From assembly GCA_013694495.1 (NCBI GenBank), contig JACDCH010000248.1, positions 1 through 12,572 of the forward strand: a stretch of DNA of 12,572 nt, given 5' to 3'. The notes beneath the pieces were generated by a model. It had not been told where the DNA came from and did no database searches. It saw only the letters and a program-made list of their open reading frames with translations. Below, piece after piece: positions 1-5,045 of this stretch. The stretch is from Acidimicrobiia bacterium (lineage in GTDB: Bacteria > Actinomycetota > Acidimicrobiia > Acidimicrobiales > JACDCH01). How positions within the stretch are numbered: position 1 is the stretch's first letter; every line of letters starts with the position of its first letter. Position numbers and translations under genes: made by a program.

Positions 1-144
1 CCCGAGACCCACAGCGGAGAGCGCCGTCAACTGCCCGATCGCGGCCAACGCGACACCGCCGACCGTCCCGCCGATGAGCGCCGTGGCGCCGCAGCACGCG
101 ATCGCACCGACAACGGCAGCCGGGGCGAGATCCCGGTCACGCAT
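1..144 (-). CDS. Partial Cys-Cys membrane protein, MerT/MerF-like metal transporter (N-terminus only)
   Basis: The reading frame starts at an ATG (minus strand, 144-142) and runs off the left edge of the window, so only the first 48 residues are visible. They read MRDRDLAPAAVVGAIACCGA followed by a Gly/Ala/Leu-rich hydrophobic stretch, consistent with one or two membrane helices. The vicinal cysteines C17-C18 in the first helix are the hallmark of MerT/MerF-type mercuric ion importers, which pass Hg(II) to a cytoplasmic reductase. The start overlaps the stop of the upstream thioredoxin-like gene by 8 bp, so the two are probably co-translated from the operator-promoter near 469-500. The mercury role is inferred from the Cys pair and the merR-like neighbour. 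The rest of the gene, and any merA or merB, lie outside the window. It could also be another small metal transporter. Confidence 0.6.
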   Translation of the reverse strand, partial: MRDRDLAPAAVVGAIACCGATALIGGTVGGVALAAIGQLTALSAVGLG

Positions 145-430
145 CGATGACCGCCTCGAACTGCTCGATGGTGGGGGACCCAGCGGGGCCGTCGGGTGTC
201 TGGTACACGCGGCAGGCCAGCCCGAACGGCTCATCGCCGGATGCAAACGGGTCCTCGCCGTCAACCAAGATTGTCGGCGAGCCCCGGAACCGGGCAGCCT
301 CGGCCTCCTCGGGGGACGCGACGAGGCGGCGCTCTACCATCAGACCGCGGCGGCTTGCGATGTCGTCGAGGCGTTCGGCGGCGATCTTCCAGTTCGGGCA
401 GTCATCGAAGTACAGCAGTTCGAGCTTCAT
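137..430 (-). CDS. Small thioredoxin-fold protein of the mer-type cluster
   Basis: A 97-residue protein starting at ATG 430 behind a GGAAG ribosome-binding site (minus strand, about 5 nt spacing). The N-terminus MKLELLYFDDCPNW is the first beta strand and active-site loop of a thioredoxin-like fold. Residues 50-54 (GSPTI) carry the cis-proline typical of the fold, and PTILVDGEDPF is the following strand. Only one cysteine (C11) is in the active loop, as CPNW rather than CxxC. A second, C73, lies further on in the segment LACRVYQ. Proteins of this type occur beside merR, merA and merB in actinobacteria. A thiol hand-over or metal-binding role is therefore plausible but inferred. It is the first gene of the minus-strand operon, divergent from merR, and its stop overlaps the next start by 8 bp. 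Confidence 0.75.
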   Translation of the reverse strand: MKLELLYFDDCPNWKIAAERLDDIASRRGLMVERRLVASPEEAEAARFRGSPTILVDGEDPFASGDEPFGLACRVYQTPDGPAGSPTIEQFEAVIDA

Positions 431-468
431 GGTGTTCTTCCGATGCGGGTTGTCGGGTTCTGCGAGCT

Positions 469-500
469 ACGGTAAACCTTCCAGTGCAAAGGAAGGTCAA
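469..500 (-). promoter_or_regulatory. MerR-type operator-promoter for the thioredoxin-like/membrane protein operon
   Basis: A perfect dyad, ACCTTCC (476-482) and GGAAGGT (491-497) with an 8-nt spacer, lies between the divergent merR-like and thioredoxin-like genes. Read on the minus strand, the outer part supplies a -35 TTGACC (500-495) and -10 candidates TTACCG/TACCGT (475-469). The spacing is 19 to 20 bp, longer than the usual 17. An over-long spacer with a dyad inside it is the classical arrangement that MerR-family activators correct by DNA distortion when metal binds. The CCTTCC/GGAAGG half-sites resemble those of MerR/CueR/ZntR-family operators. Confidence 0.8.
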
Positions 501-512
501 GGGAGGTTCTGC

Positions 513-944
513 ATGCGCATCGGGGAGCTCGCCGCCCGGGGCGGCGTCACGGCCAAGACCATCCGCTTCTGGGAATCTGCGGGACTCCTGTCGGACCCGG
601 CTCGCACGCCGTCGGGCTACCGCGACTACGACGCACCCGTCGTCGACAGGCTGCGATTCATCCGCCACTCCCAAACCGCGGGACTCACGCTCGACGAGAT
701 CCGCCAAGTCCTCGCGATCACCGATAGCGGCGAACCACCGTGCGGACACGTCGCGGAGCTCATCCACCAGCACCTCGCCGACGTGAACCAGCGCATCCGC
801 GAGCTCACCGAGACCCGCCTCCTGCTCGGCGACCTGGCAGAACGCGCCGCCAACCAGGACCCTGACGACTGCAACGGCTACTGCGCCATCCTCCAACCCC
901 CGGACTCCCGCAAGGAATCGAACTCCGCCGGAACTCATCCCTGA
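513..944 (+). CDS. merR: MerR-family heavy-metal-responsive transcriptional regulator
   Basis: The protein has 143 residues if started at ATG 513, which sits 6 nt behind a GGGAGG ribosome-binding site (501-506). The open frame extends upstream, but those residues are antisense to the thioredoxin-like gene and do not resemble the family. Residues 1-70 are the winged-helix DNA-binding domain (MRIGELAARGGVTAKTIRFW, then ESAGLL and GYRDYD). Residues 78-115 form the long dimerisation helix. Cysteines C77 (PPCGHV), C120 and C124 (DCNGYC) match the spacing of the metal-binding cysteines in MerR/ZntR-like proteins: one before the helix and a pair in the C-terminal loop. It is divergent from the operon it probably controls. 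The metal (Hg, Zn, Pb or other) cannot be fixed from sequence; mercury is favoured by the Cys-Cys membrane protein next door. A hairpin follows the stop codon directly. Confidence 0.85.
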   Translation: MRIGELAARGGVTAKTIRFWESAGLLSDPARTPSGYRDYDAPVVDRLRFIRHSQTAGLTLDEIRQVLAITDSGEPPCGHVAELIHQHLADVNQRIRELTETRLLLGDLAERAANQDPDDCNGYCAILQPPDSRKESNSAGTHP

Positions 945-968
945 ACTGCCGCTAGAGGACGCGGCAGT
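945..968 (+). terminator. Hairpin directly after merR
   Basis: A perfect 8-bp inverted repeat, ACTGCCGC and GCGGCAGT with an 8-nt loop, begins on the base after the merR stop codon. It has no T-run, as is common for actinobacterial terminators. It is followed at 970-984 by a second GC-only palindrome (GGCGCGC, C, GCGCGCC). Either or both could end the merR transcript before it runs antisense into ssrA. Confidence 0.6.
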
Positions 969-1013
969 AGGCGCGCCGCGCGCCCCGATTCGACGCGCAT
1001 AAGCCGCCACAGC

Positions 1014-1050
1014 ACTTATGTGAACGCACTCTGGCGACTTATGTGAACGC
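1014..1050. repeat. Two 14-bp direct repeats at the island/tmRNA boundary
   Basis: ACTTATGTGAACGC occurs at 1014-1027 and again at 1037-1050, separated by 9 bp. A partial inverted copy, CATAAG at 998-1003, faces the first repeat. The second copy ends 8 bp before the tmRNA 3' CCA. Short phased repeats next to an ssrA 3' end are what one expects of recombinase binding sites or element termini. No recombinase gene is in the window, so that role is inference. Confidence 0.6.
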
Positions 1051-1193
1051 CTCTTGGTTGGTGGAGCTGGGGGGAATCGAACCCCCGTCCGTTGAGCGGT
1101 TGCCGACCGTGCTACGACCGTTCCCGTCTCTGCGGCTCTACGGCTGCCGCGCCGGCGGGTCGGCTGGGCTTGCGCCCACCGTCCGGACTTTCC

Positions 1194-1231
1194 CGGCGGT
1201 CAGCGGTCTTTCACGCCGTCAGCGGTCTTTC
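1194..1231. repeat. 19-bp tandem repeat inside the tmRNA pseudoknot region
   Basis: GTCAGCGGTCTTTC occurs at 1199-1212 and 1218-1231 with a period of 19, inside a slightly degenerate two-copy tandem (1194-1212 and 1213-1231). A partial third copy (CGCCGTCA) starts at 1233. It falls in the part of ssrA that normally forms the later pseudoknots, so it may be a duplicated pseudoknot arm. Confidence 0.6.
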
Positions 1232-1323
1232 CCGCCGTCACTCCCCGCTTCTGTTGCCGGGCTGCGGGGAGCAGGCCCCGGGTGCCGTTACCGGTCCCTG
1301 TGTCTCTCCACTACCTGACGAGG

Positions 1324-1353
1324 TCAGGCGGCGAGAGCGAAGTCGCCATCGGC
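1324..1353 (-). other. tmRNA-encoded proteolysis tag (ADGDFALAA, stop)
   Basis: Reading back from TGA (1326-1324) gives codons for A-D-G-D-F-A-L-A-A. The GCC at 1353-1351 is taken as the resume codon. It is nucleotide 89 of the RNA and lies 12 nt after the predicted first pseudoknot stem, the same geometry as the E. coli tag (resume codon at about nt 90). With the alanine carried by tmRNA the tag would be AADGDFALAA. A GCA 15 nt further upstream in the same frame would give a longer tag and is less likely. The ALAA ending is the standard degradation signal for ClpXP-type proteases. Confidence 0.7.
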
Positions 1354-1468
1354 GCTTCTGTTGGGTGCCCTGTTTTACGAGTCTGAGCAACTCGGGTCGC
1401 ACGTCCGGGTCCCGGTCTCACCGTCGAAACCGATCAGCCCCGTGTGTAGAGCGGGCGAGCATACCGCC

Positions 1469-1996
1469 CTACGAGCCGGTCCGCCCCGCGCCGCCGCCGC
1501 CGTCCTTGCCCGAGAGCGAGCGGGCCATGGCCCGGCGCATGTCCAGATCGGCGTCACGCTTGGCCAGGACCTCGCGGCGGTCCTCCTTGCGCCGGCCCCG
1601 GGCCACGGCCACCTCGACCTTGACCCGGCCCTCCTTCCAGTGGAGCTGGGTGATGATCAGGGCCAGGCGCTCGGCGCCGGCCCGCATCGCCAGGTGCTCG
1701 ATCTCGTGGTGGTGGAGGAGGAGCTTGCGGCGGCGTTCGGCCTCGTGAGACCACGACCCGGCCGCCCCGCCGCCGCCCGGGCCCCAGGGCTGGATGTGGA
1801 TCCCCATGGCCCACGCCTCGCCGCCGTCGATCCACACGTTGGCGTCGGCGAACTGCACCATGCCGTCGCGCAGTGACTTCACCTCGCTGCCCCGCAGCAC
1901 GATGCCGGCCTCGACGGTCTCGAGGATGTCGAAGTCGCGCCGCGCGTTGCGGTTGGTGGCGATCACCTTCGGGCCAGGGGGACGGGACGGCGGCAT
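1469..1996 (-). CDS. smpB: SsrA-binding protein SmpB
   Basis: The protein has 175 residues. SmpB binds the tRNA-like domain of tmRNA and delivers it to the A site of stalled ribosomes. Family landmarks are visible in order: VIATNRNARRDFDILETVEAGIVLRGSEVKSLR (residues 11-43, the OB-fold core with the E-V-K-S-L motif), DANVWIDGGEAWAMGIHIQPW, HEAERRRKLLLHHHEIEHL, and the basic C-terminal tail KEDRREVLAKRDADLDMRRAM, which enters the mRNA channel. It is slightly longer than usual (about 150-160) because of a Gly-rich insertion (GPGGGGAAGS, residues 72-81) and a Gly-rich end. It starts at ATG 1996 with no close Shine-Dalgarno, 29 bp from the divergent mec start. ssrA follows 27 bp downstream, and the pairing of both genes supports the call. 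Confidence 0.96.
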   Translation of the reverse strand: MPPSRPPGPKVIATNRNARRDFDILETVEAGIVLRGSEVKSLRDGMVQFADANVWIDGGEAWAMGIHIQPWGPGGGGAAGSWSHEAERRRKLLLHHHEIEHLAMRAGAERLALIITQLHWKEGRVKVEVAVARGRRKEDRREVLAKRDADLDMRRAMARSLSGKDGGGGAGRTGS

Positions 1997-2010
1997 GGGG
2001 CCGACGACGG

Positions 2011-2016
2011 TAGCTT
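2011..2016 (+). promoter_or_regulatory. Candidate -10 hexamer (TAGCTT) for leaderless mec
   Basis: TAGCTT lies 9 nt upstream of the mec ATG in a 29-bp divergent gap and fits the TAnnnT consensus of actinobacterial -10 elements. The spacing would place the transcription start at or near the start codon. No clear -35 is seen. Confidence 0.4.
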
Positions 2017-2025
2017 CCGCCCTCC

Positions 2026-2430
2026 ATGCTGCGACTGCCGATTGGCGCCTACGCCGCCATCCTCGGCCACGCCTACGACGGCCTGCCCGACGAGGCCTGC
2101 GGGCTGCTGGTCGGTCGACCGGCGTCCGGTGTCGTGGTGCGCTACGAGCCGTGCCGCAACGCCGCGGGCTCGGCCCGGGTGTACACGATCGACCCTCGCG
2201 ACCAGCTCCGCATCGAGCGGCGGGCCGACGACGACGACCTCGAGGTGCTGGGCGTCGTGCACAGCCACACGCACACCGACCCCGTCCCGTCGCCCACCGA
2301 CATCGCCCAGGCGCCCGACCCGTCGTGGCACTACGTGATCGTCTCGCTGCGCGACGAAGCCCCGATGCTTCGGAGCTGGCGGATCGTCGAGGACGCCGTC
2401 ACCGAGGAGAAGGTGGCCGTCACGGCCTGA
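2026..2430 (+). CDS. mec: Mec/M67-family JAMM metallopeptidase
   Basis: A 134-residue single-domain JAMM (MPN+) zinc protease. The full signature is present: E23 in DEACGLL, then H79-S-H81, seven residues, S89-P-T-D92 (HSHTHTDPVPSPTD), which bind zinc and activate water. In Mycobacterium tuberculosis the homologue Mec (Rv1334) removes the newly made C-terminal cysteine from the sulfur carrier CysO after CysM has attached it. The next gene here is cysM, 52 bp downstream, in the same order as in mycobacteria, but the cysO gene that normally lies between them is absent. The substrate is therefore a CysO/ThiS-type carrier encoded elsewhere, or another ubiquitin-like protein. It is divergent from smpB. 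Confidence 0.88.
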   Translation: MLRLPIGAYAAILGHAYDGLPDEACGLLVGRPASGVVVRYEPCRNAAGSARVYTIDPRDQLRIERRADDDDLEVLGVVHSHTHTDPVPSPTDIAQAPDPSWHYVIVSLRDEAPMLRSWRIVEDAVTEEKVAVTA

Positions 2431-2436
2431 GCCCCG

Positions 2437-2463
2437 TAGCATTCCTGACCGAACCAGTCAGGA
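2437..2463 (+). promoter_or_regulatory. Promoter and palindromic operator upstream of cysM
   Basis: A TAGCAT hexamer (2437-2442) is followed at once by a perfect inverted repeat, TCCTGAC (2443-2449) and GTCAGGA (2457-2463), with a 7-nt spacer. The dyad covers the expected transcription start of the TAGCAT promoter, the position of a repressor operator. A GGGAAGG ribosome-binding site (2468-2474) follows, 8 nt from the cysM ATG. The half-site style is compatible with Rrf2-family regulators of cysteine or Fe-S metabolism, but that is only a suggestion. It is not a terminator: the stem is short and has no T-run. Confidence 0.6.
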
Positions 2464-2482
2464 TTCCGGGAAGGCCGCCGCA

Positions 2483-3433
2483 ATGCTCTACGACTCCGTG
2501 CTCGACCTCATCGGCAACACGCCGATCGTCGACGTCTCGGCGCTCTCGCCCAACCCGCGCGTGCGCATCCTCGCCAAGCTGGAGGGCCAGAACCCGGGCG
2601 GGTCGGTCAAGGACCGGGCCGCCAAGTTCATGGTCGAGCAGGCCGAGAAGGACGGCACCCTCGTGCCCGGCTCCAACCAGGTGATCCTGGAGTCGAGCAG
2701 CGGGAACACCGGTATCGCCCTGGCCATGATCGCCCGGATCCGGGGCTACCACTTCAAGGTCGTGCTGCCCGAGAACGTCTCGCTCGAGCGCCGTCAGCTG
2801 CTGGAGGTGTGGGGCGCCGAGATCCTGCCGTCGCCCGCGTCGGAGGGGTCGAACGGTGCCATGCGCCGGGCCCAGGCCATGGCGGCCGAGCACCCCGAGT
2901 GGTGGTTCCCGTTCCAGTACGGCAACGAGGCCAACCCGCGAGGGCACTACGAGAGCACCGGGCCCGAGATCTGGCGCGACGTGCCCGAGATCACCCACTT
3001 CGTCGCCGGCCTCGGCACCGCCGGCACGCTCATGGGCGCCGGCCGCTTCCTGAAAGAGCGGAACCCTGACGTGCAGGTGTGGGCCATCGAGCCGCCGGCC
3101 GGCGAGATGGTCGACGGGTTGAAGAACATCGACGAGGGCTTCGTGCCGCCCGTCTTCATCGACAACGACGGCTACGAGCTGCTCGACCGCCGCCTCATCG
3201 TGCGGCCCCGGGAGTCCATCGAGTGGACACGCAAGCTCATCGAGCTGGGCGTGTTCGCCGGCATCTCGTCGGGGGCGATCATGGCCGCGGCCGCGAAGTG
3301 CGCCGGGATGATCGACGACGGCGTGATCGTGACGATCGTGTGCGACGGCGGCTGGAAGTACCTCTCGACCGGTGTCTGGACCGACGACCTGGACGTGGTC
3401 GAGGCGCGGGCCAAGGCGACGATCTACTTCTAG
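2483..3433 (+). CDS. cysM: PLP-dependent cysteine synthase, CysM type
   Basis: The protein has 316 residues. The PLP lysine is K43 in GGSVKDRA. The substrate-binding loop SSSGNTG is at residues 71-77 and the phosphate-binding loop GLGTAGT at 176-182. The C-terminal GGWKYLSTG (289-297) is typical of CysM rather than CysK. In mycobacteria CysM uses O-phosphoserine and the thiocarboxylated carrier CysO to make cysteine, which Mec then releases. The neighbouring mec supports that route here. The motif DGLKNIDEGFVP (211-222) aligns with the region holding Arg220 of the M. tuberculosis enzyme, which contacts O-phosphoserine. Here a lysine (K214) stands near that position, from my memory of the alignment. 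It has its own promoter-operator and ribosome-binding site. It ends 12 bp from the convergent ArsC-like gene. Confidence 0.92.
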   Translation: MLYDSVLDLIGNTPIVDVSALSPNPRVRILAKLEGQNPGGSVKDRAAKFMVEQAEKDGTLVPGSNQVILESSSGNTGIALAMIARIRGYHFKVVLPENVSLERRQLLEVWGAEILPSPASEGSNGAMRRAQAMAAEHPEWWFPFQYGNEANPRGHYESTGPEIWRDVPEITHFVAGLGTAGTLMGAGRFLKERNPDVQVWAIEPPAGEMVDGLKNIDEGFVPPVFIDNDGYELLDRRLIVRPRESIEWTRKLIELGVFAGISSGAIMAAAAKCAGMIDDGVIVTIVCDGGWKYLSTGVWTDDLDVVEARAKATIYF

Positions 3434-3445
3434 GAGCCGCTCAGC

Positions 3446-3790
3446 TCAGAGCAGGTCGGCGATGGCGCTGGTGGGCCGGCCCACCGCGGCGCGCCCGTCG
3501 TCGGTGACGAGGATCGGCCGCTCGATGAGGATCGGGTTCTCGGCCAGCGCCTCGATCCACGAGGCGCGCTCCCGCTTCGCATCGCGCAGGCCGAGCTCGG
3601 TGGCCCGGGGCTCGCCCAGCCGCGTGATGTCCCACGGCTCCTTGCCGAGGGCGGTGAGGACCGCCTCGATCTCCTCGGCCGACGGGGCGTCGTTCAGGTA
3701 GCGGCGCTCGACGTACTCGACGCCGCGCTCGTCGAGCAGCGCCTTCGCCTGCTGGGACTTCGTGCATCGGGGGTTGTGCCAGAGCTCCAC
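3446..3790 (-). CDS. ArsC/Spx/YffB-family thioredoxin-fold reductase
   Basis: The protein has 114 residues from GTG 3790. The frame is open further upstream, but the extra residues are low-complexity Arg/Ser/Ala, and the family begins right at VELWHNPRCTKSQQ. The catalytic cysteine is C9 in NPRCTKS (CxxS). ERPILVTDDGRAAVGRP (90-106) is the family's conserved ERPI/GRP region with R91 and R105. Glutaredoxin-linked ArsC enzymes reduce arsenate to arsenite, and relatives (YffB, Spx) have other or unknown roles. The Ser and spacing favour the ArsC side, but the arsenate-binding arginines cannot be assigned confidently. No ars regulator or efflux gene is nearby. It is convergent with cysM and divergent from the small CxxC protein gene. 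Confidence 0.8.
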   Translation of the reverse strand: MELWHNPRCTKSQQAKALLDERGVEYVERRYLNDAPSAEEIEAVLTALGKEPWDITRLGEPRATELGLRDAKRERASWIEALAENPILIERPILVTDDGRAAVGRPTSAIADLL

Positions 3791-3887
3791 GACGGTCGAC
3801 CGTAGCTCTGCGCACAGGCCCGCGCTGCCTGATCGACGGACCGAACGGGCATTGGCAGGGGTTCGCCGATGAGGCAGGATGGCGCCC

Positions 3888-4253
3888 ATGGCACCGCGCT
3901 ACGACCTGTCGCTCTCGGAGGTCGACAACGAGGGTTGGATCTCGGCGACCGTCACCCATGTCGACGATGCCGGCGACACCGACGGTGAGCCCCGTGTCGA
4001 CGTGACGCTGGCCGACGGCGAGGCCGGGCACCTCGTCGCGTGGAGCTGTCTCGCCTGCGGAACCATCGAGGAGGGGAGCTCGCAGACCGTGTACGCGAGC
4101 CTGCCCGAGATGCTCCAGCCCGTCGAAGGCATCGATCTGCGCGACGCGCGCTACGGCCTCACGGCCAGCCTCGTGGTGGCCGAGACGATCGTGGCCCAGT
4201 CCGACTCCGCGCGCCTCGTGCAGCGCGTCGAGCATGGTTGGTGCGAGGCCTGA
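3888..4253 (+). CDS. Small acidic hypothetical protein with a CxxC motif
   Basis: A 121-residue protein (124 if the ATG at 3879 is used). The start at 3888 is preferred because an AGGCAGGA sequence lies about 9 nt upstream of it. I do not recognise the family. It is acidic, with no signal peptide or membrane helix. It has a predicted beta-rich N-half (WISATVTHVDD, RVDVTLADG), a WSCLACG segment with C54 and C57, and a C-terminal part containing a predicted strand (LTASLVVAETIVAQ). The lone CxxC could bind metal or be redox active. It lies between cysM and the MBL-fold gene, where M. tuberculosis has a rhomboid protease and murI. Base composition and codon use match the neighbours, so a real gene is likely. 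Confidence 0.65.
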   Translation: MAPRYDLSLSEVDNEGWISATVTHVDDAGDTDGEPRVDVTLADGEAGHLVAWSCLACGTIEEGSSQTVYASLPEMLQPVEGIDLRDARYGLTASLVVAETIVAQSDSARLVQRVEHGWCEA

Positions 4254-4267
4254 CTCCCATCACCACC

Positions 4268-4273
4268 TAACCT
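4268..4273 (+). promoter_or_regulatory. Candidate -10 hexamer (TAACCT) for the MBL-rph-rdgB operon
   Basis: TAACCT fits TAnnnT and ends 10 nt before the GTG start at 4284. No Shine-Dalgarno is present there, so transcription could start at or close to the start codon. The gap after the preceding gene is only 30 bp and no -35 is clear. Confidence 0.35.
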
Positions 4274-4283
4274 CCTGCGCTCG

Positions 4284-5045
4284 GTGGGCCTCACGATCAC
4301 GGTGCTCGGGTGCTCGGGTACGTGGGCCTCTGCCGACTCCGGCTGCTCGGGCTACCTCGTCAGCGACGGGACCACCAAGATCTGGATCGACTGCGGCCCC
4401 GGCAGCCTCTCGGCCCTGCAGCAGCACTGCTCGCTCGAGGAGCTCGACGCCCTGGTGGTGTCCCACAGCCACCCCGACCACTGCATGGAGCTGCCGGTCC
4501 TCCGCAACGCCCTGAAGTACGGCCTGCACATCGAGCGCCTCCCGCTCTACGCGCCCCGGGACGTGCTCCGCCTGCTCGAGCTGCTGGTGGGCTCGCAGGG
4601 CATCGCCCCGTCGTTCACGCCGCGGATGATCGGCGACCGCTCCCGGGTGGAGATCGGCACGCTCGCCCTGTCGTTCTCGCGCACCGACCACCCGGTCGAG
4701 ACCCTCGCCGTGCGCGTCGAGCCCGTGGGGGGTGGCCCCGTCCTCGCCTACTCGGCCGACACCGGCCCCGGCTGGGTGCCGTCGCGCCTGGGCGACGACA
4801 TCGACCTGGCCTTCATCGAAGCCACCCTGCTCGCCGCCGAGGTCCAGGAGGCCGAGGCCGTGCACCTGACCGCCCGCCAAGCCGGCGCCGCGGCCAAGGA
4901 GGCCGGCGTGCGCCGGCTCGTCATCACCCACGTCCCGCCCACCGGCGATCCCGAGGCCCACCGCCTGGAGGCCGAAGAGGCGTTCGGCGCCCCGGTCGAG
5001 CTGGCCCGCCCGCACACCACCTACGAGGTCGACGCCACCCCATGA
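4284..5045 (+). CDS. MBL-fold metallohydrolase, RNase Z-like; Rv1339-type cAMP phosphodiesterase candidate
   Basis: A 253-residue metallo-beta-lactamase-fold enzyme with GTG start at 4284. The metal ligands are all visible: HSHPDH (H61, H63, D65, H66), H136 in TDHPVET, D159 in YSADTGP, H194 in AVHLTARQAG and H216 in ITHVPPT. The pattern is that of the RNase Z/ElaC branch without the long exosite arm. The position directly upstream of rph and rdgB is that of M. tuberculosis Rv1339, reported as an atypical class II cAMP phosphodiesterase. That function is inferred from synteny and fold; a nuclease or other phosphodiesterase remains possible. Its stop codon overlaps the rph start (ATGA), which indicates translational coupling. 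Confidence 0.88.
   Translation: MGLTITVLGCSGTWASADSGCSGYLVSDGTTKIWIDCGPGSLSALQQHCSLEELDALVVSHSHPDHCMELPVLRNALKYGLHIERLPLYAPRDVLRLLELLVGSQGIAPSFTPRMIGDRSRVEIGTLALSFSRTDHPVETLAVRVEPVGGGPVLAYSADTGPGWVPSRLGDDIDLAFIEATLLAAEVQEAEAVHLTARQAGAAAKEAGVRRLVITHVPPTGDPEAHRLEAEEAFGAPVELARPHTTYEVDATP

Larger units (their letters stand above)
1059..1441 (-). ncRNA. ssrA: tmRNA (transfer-messenger RNA)
   Basis: About 383 nt on the minus strand. The 5' end GGGGCTGATCGGTTTCGACG (from 1441) and the 3' end with T-arm GGGTTCGATTCCCCC and acceptor CAGCTCCACCA (ending at 1059) form the alanyl tRNA-like domain. GGGGCTG pairs with CAGCTCC, and CCA is encoded. A first pseudoknot is visible: CCGAG pairs with CTCG, and TGCTC of the loop pairs with GGGCA. 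It is followed by a single-stranded stretch and the tag reading frame, which ends in codons for ALAA and a TGA. The rest holds the downstream pseudoknots, including a 19-bp tandem repeat at 1194-1231. tmRNA with SmpB rescues ribosomes stalled on non-stop mRNA and marks the product for proteolysis. smpB lies just upstream on the same strand, 27 bp away. No own terminator hairpin is seen beyond the 3' end, where the accessory DNA begins. Confidence 0.95.

Noticed and set aside
147..512. N-terminal extension of the merR frame
   Set aside because: It is antisense to the thioredoxin-like gene and would cross the operator. The ATG at 513 has a good ribosome-binding site and the correct family N-terminus.
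970..984. GGCGCGC-C-GCGCGCC palindrome as a regulatory site
   Set aside because: It is pure GC alternation, likely to arise by chance in such DNA. It is only mentioned as possible extra terminator structure.
1043..1748. Plus-strand open frames over the tmRNA and smpB
   Set aside because: They are antisense to ssrA and smpB and have no recognisable motifs.
2443..2463. Intrinsic terminator after mec
   Set aside because: The stem is 7 bp with no T-run, and the dyad sits directly behind a -10-like hexamer, so an operator is a better reading.
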